DNA from: Hafnia alvei | GTDB lineage: Bacteria; Pseudomonadota; Gammaproteobacteria; Enterobacterales; Enterobacteriaceae | Assembly: GCF_900095695.1 (NCBI RefSeq) | Contig: NZ_FMIQ01000006.1 | Location: 186,001-250,000 of the forward strand | DNA: 64,000 nt | Reading direction: 5' to 3' | Part shown: piece after piece, positions 58,403 to 64,000 of the stretch | Layout: each line of letters begins with the position of its first letter | Numbering within the stretch: the first letter of the stretch is position 1 | Made by a program: the position numbers and the translations under genes | The notes under the pieces: generated by a model | Database searches by the model: none | What the model was told of the DNA's origin: nothing | Seen by the model: only the letters and a program-made list of their open reading frames with translations

Positions 58403-58575
58403 CTCTCAGCGTTGTTTATCAATCATAAATTATAAAAACAAATATGACCTCAATAAGGACTCCTGAGGCGCAATATATTCTAATGGCTCCGTCGTTACCT
58501 ATGGGGCATCGGCAACAACAAGATGGTTATTAACACGCCACCGAAATGGCGGATTTAAATTTACAAGGAATACCA

Positions 58576-58812
58576 ATGAACACTTTTTTAACTAAATGTT
58601 ATGTGGCTGCTCATGTTCGTTTTCATGAGTTTGGTAAAGATCAACGCGGCGTGACTGCGATTGAATATGCATTAATCGGCGTAGCCATGGCTACACTGTT
58701 GGCATTTATTCTTGGCGATCAGAACTCCGGCTTCTTGGGCGCATTGAAAGAAACGTTTGATAAAATTGCTGAAGCAATCAAAAGCGTTACTATCAGCAAA
58801 ACTACGCCGTAA
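58576..58812 (+). CDS. flp: Flp type IVb pilin
   Basis: This is the major subunit of the Tad pilus. The prepilin is 78 residues. Cleavage is expected after Gly25, giving mature VTAIEYALIGVAMATLLAFILG with Glu5 and Tyr6, the Flp signature, and a hydrophobic stem. The leader is positively charged (KDQRG). The ATG at 58576 with CAAGGAA upstream is chosen; an in-frame start at 58546 adds 10 residues with no ribosome site. A strong terminator follows. Confidence 0.93.
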   Translation: MNTFLTKCYVAAHVRFHEFGKDQRGVTAIEYALIGVAMATLLAFILGDQNSGFLGALKETFDKIAEAIKSVTISKTTP

Positions 58813-58878
58813 CGGATTACAACACCATAATGCACTAACAATAAGTTAGAACGTATTTATTGTAAGGCTCTCTGTTTA

Positions 58879-58920
58879 GCAGCAAGAACATCATGGATGA
58901 TATTCTTGCTGCATTTTATT
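58879..58920 (+). terminator. Terminator/attenuator after flp
   Basis: The 10-bp stem GCAGCAAGAA/TTCTTGCTGC (58879-58888 with 58903-58912) extends inward through ATCAT/ATGAT and is followed by ATTTTATT. It sits between flp and the assembly genes, so it likely lowers readthrough into them. Confidence 0.8.
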
Positions 58921-58954
58921 GTTCACTTTTCTAATAACTAAAATGGAAATAGAC

Positions 58955-59392
58955 ATGGCGTGGTTAATCAAAGCTAATTTTATTGTCACCTGCATAATTT
59001 TGATTTTTATTATGTGGCAGGACATTTTTTTTAGAAAGATTACCCACACGAGTCTTTTGCTACTCGCCATATCGCTATTGCCAATGATTCTTTTGCAATC
59101 ACACCTGCCAAATATTCTGTTCGGTCTTATCGCTTTAACCGGCGGTTTTGTTCTTTTCATTGCTCGGTTATGGGGCGGCGGTGATGCCAAACTGGTCACG
59201 GTATTAGCAATCTCCTTTCAGGGCAGCGCATTTTATGATTTTTTGTTTTTAACTGCATTTATTGGCGGCATTGTCGCTATCGGCGGTCTTATTTTTTTTC
59301 GTAATAATCTACGTAGTCACGGCGTGCCTTACGGTGTCGCTATTTCTTTAGCATTTATCCTTATCTATCCCGTGGCGTCTTTTTATTATTAA
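58955..59392 (+). CDS. tadV: TadV/CpaA prepilin peptidase
   Basis: This inner-membrane aspartic peptidase (A24 family) cleaves and may methylate Flp prepilin. It has two catalytic aspartates: Asp23 in the first loop (MWQDIFFRKITH) and Asp77 in GGGDAK. The 146 residues and about six helices match the small TadV type that lacks the Cys-rich domain of PilD. The ATG at 58955 has GGAAA upstream; an ATG four codons earlier is possible. Confidence 0.9.
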   Translation: MAWLIKANFIVTCIILIFIMWQDIFFRKITHTSLLLLAISLLPMILLQSHLPNILFGLIALTGGFVLFIARLWGGGDAKLVTVLAISFQGSAFYDFLFLTAFIGGIVAIGGLIFFRNNLRSHGVPYGVAISLAFILIYPVASFYY

Positions 59393-59411
59393 TCCTGCTT
59401 AGGACATCTTA

Positions 59412-60233
59412 ATGAACCATCGCATGCTTTTTTTTCTTTCAATAATTGTTATTGCAGTCGGAATCGCCGGTATTTTTGTGCAAAAGCAAACGCCAGAGAT
59501 CGCTGAGGTGAAGTCTGCGCCTCAGACAAGTCATACCATCATGGTGGCTGAAGCCATAAGGGAGCTAAAACCTTATGACATCTTAGATCGTGATGATTAC
59601 AAAATAACGTCGATTGAGATTTCCAAAGAAAGCAAAGATCGCCGTGATATTTCCTCATTAGATAACGGAGATCTTCAGGGATACTTAATTAGACACAATA
59701 TTTCAAAAGGCAGCATTATTTTACCTGAAATGGTGGAGTCACCGAAGAGTCCAACCTTCTCAGCTCACTCACTGAGAAGCAATGAGACACCTTATAGCTA
59801 TAAAATTAAGCCGGAGGACGAATATCTTCTTTCTTCTCTTTCTATTGGTGATGAAGTCTCACTCTACATCCGATTAGTTGAGGTTGATAAAAGCAAAAAA
59901 AATAATGTGGGTCTGGTGACTGAAGGCAGTAATAACCCAGACAAAAACATGAAGCGCTATGCAATTAGCCGCGTGATGGGGCCCATCTCTATCGTAGATA
60001 TAAAAAAAACACCTAAAGCCGTCAGCAAAAGCTATAGCGGGGATGATTCGGTCGGAACCGTGGTATTGAGATTAGACAGTCAACAGCTGGCTGAACTCAA
60101 GGTCGTTGAGAAGGCAGGTGAAATTCTATTATTCCCGTTTGACGAATATGAGAATGAGAACAACCAAAAAATAAGAATGGATGAAGTATTGCCCCAGTTT
60201 AATTCCGTTAAAGAGTTGAGAGGTGGAGAGTGA
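59412..60233 (+). CDS. rcpC: RcpC/CpaB, Tad pilus assembly protein
   Basis: This periplasmic protein has one N-terminal membrane helix (residues about 5-23) and an SAF-type domain (about 38-110: MVAEAIRELKPYDILDRDDYKITSIEI, GYLIRHNISKGSIILPEM), then a beta-rich RcpC/CpaB domain. It is thought to link the inner-membrane platform to the secretin. Its stop overlaps the next gene's GTG (GTGA), so secretin translation is coupled. Confidence 0.88.
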   Translation: MNHRMLFFLSIIVIAVGIAGIFVQKQTPEIAEVKSAPQTSHTIMVAEAIRELKPYDILDRDDYKITSIEISKESKDRRDISSLDNGDLQGYLIRHNISKGSIILPEMVESPKSPTFSAHSLRSNETPYSYKIKPEDEYLLSSLSIGDEVSLYIRLVEVDKSKKNNVGLVTEGSNNPDKNMKRYAISRVMGPISIVDIKKTPKAVSKSYSGDDSVGTVVLRLDSQQLAELKVVEKAGEILLFPFDEYENENNQKIRMDEVLPQFNSVKELRGGE

Positions 60234-61633
60234 GTTTTTGTTTAACAAAGCAACACGATAAATACCCAAAAATAAGACGAGTAAATTCAAGAGCGCTATG
60301 GCTGCTGGGCGTAACGGGTTTATTTCTCTCCTATTGTGCGCATGCTCAAGAGGTCTACATGGAGGCCGGAGAGTCTCAGGTTATTCAAGTCGACGGAAAT
60401 ATTGACACGATTTTCATCTCTGCGCCTAAAGTGGCCGACTATGAAATTATCGGTGACCGAGGCGTGATGGTTTATGCCAAAAGCGATGGTCAAACCGATC
60501 TCATTGCCTTTGATAAAAATGGTGACCAGCTCATTAAAACCACGCTGGTGGTTGACCCCATTTTAAGCGCGGTGCAAAAAAAAGTGGGGCAGTTGGTACC
60601 GGATAGTCAAATTTCGATTCAAAAAGTGGGCAAAACCTACATTTTGAGCGGAACCGTGGCCACAGAAGAAGATCGCGACCGTGTTTATCAAATTGTGGGT
60701 GAAGGCGTCGGCGCTAAACGCACGGCGAATAAAAAAGATGTGCCGAGTATGAGCGGCGGCAGCGCGGGTGGAAGCGAAAACAGCAATGCCTGGCTTGATG
60801 AGGTGGTTTATCAGGAGGTGATCAACAAGTTAAAACTGCCGATCACCAATCAGGTCAACGTGAAGCTCTCGGTCGTCGAGGTGACCAAGACGTTTAGCGA
60901 TAACGTGGGCATTGATTGGGGAACCATCAGCGGAACCGGCGGCAATATTACGCCCGGCACGTTCCGCTTTGTGAAATTCAACGCCGACACGCTGAGTTCG
61001 CTGGTGCATGCCATTAGCAATGACTCGGTGGCTCGCGTGCTGGCTGAGCCGAATCTTTCCGTATTATCGGGCGAATCCGCCGAGTTTCTGGTTGGGGGGG
61101 AGGTGCCGGTGGTTACCAGCTCTGCCAATGGGTCCAATGTCCAATATAAGGATTTTGGTATCAAGCTCAACGTGGGCGCCAAAGTTAGCAGTAGCAAACG
61201 TATCCGCGTGACGCTGGGGGAAGAGGTCAGCAACGTGGATAGCACCTACAGCACCAACGCCGGCGACTCGTTCCCTGCATTCCAAACGCGTCGGGCAAAA
61301 ACTACCGTTGAACTTGCCGATGGAGAAAGCTTCCTACTGGGCGGGCTTATCAGCAATAACGAACGCGAAGATCTCTCGCGCCTACCGTTTATTGGTGATG
61401 TACCGATTCTCGGCGCGCTGTTTAGAAATGCGAAAACCGAGCGCACACGCGGCGAACTGGTGGTGGTCGCCACCGTTAACCTGGTTAAACCCGTCACCAT
61501 GCGCGACATCGTTTTGCCAGATTTTCAACGTACTTCAACGCTTGCCCGTTTTATGAATTTTGAAGGCATCAGTAATTTACGCGATAGAAAACTTGCTGAA
61601 GGCTTTGTCGAACAGGGAGGATTTATTAAATGA
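60230..61633 (+). CDS. rcpA: RcpA/CpaC, Tad pilus secretin
   Basis: This outer-membrane secretin ring lets the Flp pilus exit. A signal peptide ends near CAHA (residue about 38). Next are a pilus-secretin N-terminal domain (YMEAGESQVIQVDGNIDTIFISAPKVADYEII), a BON-like region (about 110-165), and the secretin core (about 195-430). Core motifs are VNVKLSVVEVTKTFSDNVGIDWG, VLAEPNLSVLSGESAEFLVGGEVPV and the C-terminal RLPFIGDVPILGALFR. The start is GTG overlapping rcpC. It ends with a 4-base overlap with the next gene. Confidence 0.93.
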   Translation: MSFCLTKQHDKYPKIRRVNSRALWLLGVTGLFLSYCAHAQEVYMEAGESQVIQVDGNIDTIFISAPKVADYEIIGDRGVMVYAKSDGQTDLIAFDKNGDQLIKTTLVVDPILSAVQKKVGQLVPDSQISIQKVGKTYILSGTVATEEDRDRVYQIVGEGVGAKRTANKKDVPSMSGGSAGGSENSNAWLDEVVYQEVINKLKLPITNQVNVKLSVVEVTKTFSDNVGIDWGTISGTGGNITPGTFRFVKFNADTLSSLVHAISNDSVARVLAEPNLSVLSGESAEFLVGGEVPVVTSSANGSNVQYKDFGIKLNVGAKVSSSKRIRVTLGEEVSNVDSTYSTNAGDSFPAFQTRRAKTTVELADGESFLLGGLISNNEREDLSRLPFIGDVPILGALFRNAKTERTRGELVVVATVNLVKPVTMRDIVLPDFQRTSTLARFMNFEGISNLRDRKLAEGFVEQGGFIK

Positions 61634-62124
61634 GGATCTCACCTCTATTCCGTTGTGCTCTTTTATTCATGGCGGTGGCATCGTCTGCCAGCTGGGCTAG
61701 CCAATTAGAAAAGCACGGTTCACCACAAATAACTGAACAGGTCATTGCGCTAACGTCAAGCGACCAAATTTCTAAAGAAATTGCGGTGGGCAAAATTATT
61801 AATCAAGCCAGCGGTGGGTTTAACGGTTATATCCGCCTTGAGTGGTTTGATGATGATTTTTCGACCACCGCCAAGCAGGTGAGACAAGATCTGATTACCA
61901 AAGGCATCACGCCGGAGAGGATCTCTTTAGCCTATCAGGGCGGCGGCTATCGCACTCAAGAAGCCTCGGGTATTCAGGTTCATATTCAAAAAATTACGCT
62001 GCGTTTACCTGAGTGTCGCTATATGACACAGAATTATAAGTTTGATCTTTATGATGATACGGGATGCGCCATTAACAACAATCTCGCTTCCTCACTGGTT
62101 AGCCCATACAAATATTATTTCTGA
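61630..62124 (+). CDS. rcpB: RcpB/CpaD-like Tad pilus protein
   Basis: This exported 164-residue protein has a signal peptide ending near SWAS (residue about 24). The C-terminal ECRYMTQNYKFDLYDDTGCAINNNLASSL fits the CpaD-type ending, in which a Cys pair frames GCA-x-NNLA before a final proline-containing tail. CpaD/RcpB proteins gate or stabilise the secretin. No lipobox Cys is present, unlike many CpaD proteins. It lies between secretin and tadZ, the expected place. Confidence 0.78.
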   Translation: MRISPLFRCALLFMAVASSASWASQLEKHGSPQITEQVIALTSSDQISKEIAVGKIINQASGGFNGYIRLEWFDDDFSTTAKQVRQDLITKGITPERISLAYQGGGYRTQEASGIQVHIQKITLRLPECRYMTQNYKFDLYDDTGCAINNNLASSLVSPYKYYF

Positions 62125-62136
62125 GGAAGAGCAAAT

Positions 62137-63264
62137 ATGCTGTTATTCCCACAAAAGGACGATGTTAAGTCAGCGCAGAATGAGAAAGCATTTTATGTTT
62201 TATCCTCGCGCAAGGTCATTAATGAAGAGCTAAGTCAATTATTGCGATTAGCCGGTTTTAATCAGGTCACCAGCGTCCTGCAAGATTTAGATTCAAGCCA
62301 TAATCTGGCTATTTCTGAAAAAGACTATGGCATCGTTATTGATATTGGGCGTCAAGAGTATATCGATAATATTGTGCCCGCTATTTTAGCCATGGTGCCG
62401 CGTGGCGTATGGTGCTGCGTGGTTGGTGACAGCGATTCTATTATGCTGGCACAGGCGTTCTTGCGCGATGGTATTCAATATTTCAATTTAAACTCTCAGC
62501 GTGAGCTTTTTGTTCAGTCGGCTATTTCGAGTACTAATCTAAAATCAATGCGCTGGGCGGTCAGCATTAGCATATTGGGCTGCAAAGGTGGGGTAGGTAA
62601 TAGCGCTATTGCCTACCAGACCATCAGTAATATTGTGCAAGCCAAAGAAATGCCGTCGCTCTTTGTTCAGGGCGCGGCCGGTTCGCGCGACCTTGATTTG
62701 CTTACGGGCAAAAAAATGGTGCAGGAAATTGTGGCTGGGCAAAAGAATCTTGATCTTATGAGCAGCAGCAGCTCGCTATATCCCGATCTCTCATTAGATG
62801 GCTTCCAAAAATATAATTTTGTGCTGTTTGAAGAGGCTATTAATACCGCCAATAAAGAGACGCTACGCCAGCTGGTTGAAAGTTCCTCCTGCCTAGTTTT
62901 AGTCATGGATCGTTCAATGGCATCAGTGCGGGTTGCGCGCGGCATGATCGAAGTCGTCGAGTCGCTTAATCGCTCCCAGCTGGCACCGCGTAGGCTATTT
63001 ATATGCCTAAATGACAGTCGACCATTCAGCATGAATATGTTGAGTATTGAAGATCTGCAGTCGCTATTAGGACGACCAATGGATGTGGTGTTTCCCTATA
63101 ACAAACAAAAGGATGGTATCACGCGTTTTGCTGGCCTAAATCGCAAAGTTGCGCCTATCGACCAACTCACTCGCTTAATTCTCGGCGGGGCTCCGGTCCA
63201 CAAAGGATCGATCATCCATCGATTGATGAAAAATGGCCTGCTGAAAAAAAGTCAGGTGGCGTAA
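62137..63264 (+). CDS. tadZ: TadZ/CpaE, atypical ParA-like polar localiser
   Basis: This cytoplasmic protein places the Tad machine at its site in the cell. An N-terminal receiver-like domain (about 1-130) is followed by a ParA/MinD-type ATPase fold. The deviant Walker A region reads CKGGVGNSA (149-157): the signature Lys150 is kept, but the usual GKT is GNS, so the phosphate-binding Lys is lost. Such degenerate P-loops are known in part of the TadZ family and predict weak or no ATP hydrolysis. It is 12 bp after rcpB and followed directly by tadA. Confidence 0.88.
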   Translation: MLLFPQKDDVKSAQNEKAFYVLSSRKVINEELSQLLRLAGFNQVTSVLQDLDSSHNLAISEKDYGIVIDIGRQEYIDNIVPAILAMVPRGVWCCVVGDSDSIMLAQAFLRDGIQYFNLNSQRELFVQSAISSTNLKSMRWAVSISILGCKGGVGNSAIAYQTISNIVQAKEMPSLFVQGAAGSRDLDLLTGKKMVQEIVAGQKNLDLMSSSSSLYPDLSLDGFQKYNFVLFEEAINTANKETLRQLVESSSCLVLVMDRSMASVRVARGMIEVVESLNRSQLAPRRLFICLNDSRPFSMNMLSIEDLQSLLGRPMDVVFPYNKQKDGITRFAGLNRKVAPIDQLTRLILGGAPVHKGSIIHRLMKNGLLKKSQVA

Positions 63265-64000
63265 ATGGACATCAGCGTTGAAATTCAAGAAGCACTGCGC
63301 GATGGCGTATTACAAAATATCGAGATTAATACCATTGAAGCATTAGTAGACGATCGTATCCAGCTGCTAGCTGAAATGAATCGTGTGCTGGAGCGCGTGG
63401 CTGAACAGCAAAATATCTATTTGAATTCCCAAAACCAAAATAGCTTTGCTGAAATGATGGCGGATGAAATCCTTGGCTATGGTCCATTGAGGCCGCTGCT
63501 GGAAGATGAAACCGTCAGCGATATTTTAGTTAATGGCCCCGAAAATATTTATATCGAACGAGCGGGTAAGCTGGAGCTCACAAAATGCCGGTTTATTAAT
63601 AATAATCAATTAACCGATATCGCCAAACGGTTGGTACAAAAAGTAGGTCGCCGCCTCGATGAAGGACGACCGTTGGTGGATGCGAGGCTACATGACGGCA
63701 GTCGATTAAACGTTGCGATCCCGCCAATAGCGTTAGACGGAACCTCTATCTCTATCCGTAAATTTGGTAAAAGCAATATCGAGCTGTCCGATCTTATTCG
63801 GATGAACGCCATGAGCGGACAGATGGCTAACTTCTTGATCATCGCCGCGCGGTGCCGGGTCAATATTATTATTTCCGGCGGGACGGGCTCGGGGAAAACC
63901 ACGCTGCTCAATGCGCTGTCGAAGTATATCGATCCCAGTGAACGCATTATTACCATGGAGGATGCGGCCGAGCTGCGCATGATGCAGCCCCACGTTTTAA
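63265..64000 (+). CDS. tadA: TadA/CpaF pilus assembly ATPase (5' part, runs off the window)
   Basis: This hexameric secretion ATPase of the type II/IV family powers Flp pilus assembly. The first 245 codons are present and the frame is open at the window edge. Conserved features are MADEILGYGPLRPLLEDETVSDILVNGPENIYIERAGKL, the VGRRLDEGRPLVDARLHDGSRLN block, and Walker A GGTGSGKT at 205-212. MEDAAELRM (about 231-239) matches the Asp-box region. The ATG at 63265 is at the end of tadZ (TAAATG). tadBCDEFG would be expected beyond the right edge. Confidence 0.93.
   Translation, partial: MDISVEIQEALRDGVLQNIEINTIEALVDDRIQLLAEMNRVLERVAEQQNIYLNSQNQNSFAEMMADEILGYGPLRPLLEDETVSDILVNGPENIYIERAGKLELTKCRFINNNQLTDIAKRLVQKVGRRLDEGRPLVDARLHDGSRLNVAIPPIALDGTSISIRKFGKSNIELSDLIRMNAMSGQMANFLIIAARCRVNIIISGGTGSGKTTLLNALSKYIDPSERIITMEDAAELRMMQPHVL

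Overview
This window is a chromosomal segment from an enteric gammaproteobacterium. Nearly every conserved gene has a close Escherichia coli or Salmonella counterpart (rcnRA, nfrBA-ybcH, mdtG, yecD, opgE, yjdI-yjdJ, uspC, flhDC, motAB, cheAW, cheRBYZ, phoH, chaA, ygbA). The gene order, moderate GC content, serine-type chemoreceptor inside the che operon and a second Tad pilus system point to a member of Hafniaceae or a close relative, such as Hafnia or Obesumbacterium. The genus is inferred from gene content and was not tested by alignment.

Layout, bases 1-21,600: The nickel/cobalt efflux pair rcnR/rcnA comes first, with two textbook RcnR operators and a very long pure (GACCAC)23 tract coding for a His-Asp loop. 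Next is the N4-receptor glycan operon nfrB-nfrA-ybcH, whose nfrB carries one in-frame TGA. Then follow a BrnQ-family transporter, mdtG, yecD, a DUF2461 gene, a MASE4-GGDEF diguanylate cyclase, the phosphoethanolamine transferase opgE, a second PBP3-type transpeptidase, yjjA, an esterase, yjdJ-yjdI and uspC.

Bases 21,600-35,200 hold the flagellar and chemotaxis regulon. A 1.1 kb control region with a CRP site lies ahead of flhDC. It is followed by motA-motB-cheA-cheW, a sigma-28 promoter, a Tsr-type receptor with the NWETF tail, a second receptor without it, and cheR-cheB-cheY-cheZ ending in a terminator.

Bases 35,200-48,640 are mixed housekeeping and accessory genes. They include an NsrR-like Rrf2 repressor, a PhoB-controlled phoH with a possible leader peptide, an EamA transporter, a GNAT/DUF1778 toxin-antitoxin pair, chaA, a YohD-type DedA protein, ygbA, a second DedA gene, an smvA-type efflux pump with divergent TetR repressor, an mgtE magnesium transporter behind what reads as an M-box magnesium riboswitch, a lipoprotein, and two aldo-keto reductases.

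Bases 48,640-64,000 are surface-structure DNA. A low-GC LysR regulator and a seven-gene chaperone-usher fimbrial operon (minus strand) are followed by a 1 kb non-coding stretch. A Tad (Flp) pilus locus then runs off the right edge: ToxR-like regulator, flp, prepilin peptidase, rcpC/cpaB, rcpA/cpaC secretin, a cpaD/rcpB-like protein, tadZ and a partial tadA. A terminator hairpin directly after flp probably keeps pilin expression above that of the assembly genes. A theme of the window is the choice between motile and sessile life: flagella and chemotaxis alongside a c-di-GMP-controlled glycan, a diguanylate cyclase, fimbriae and Tad pili.
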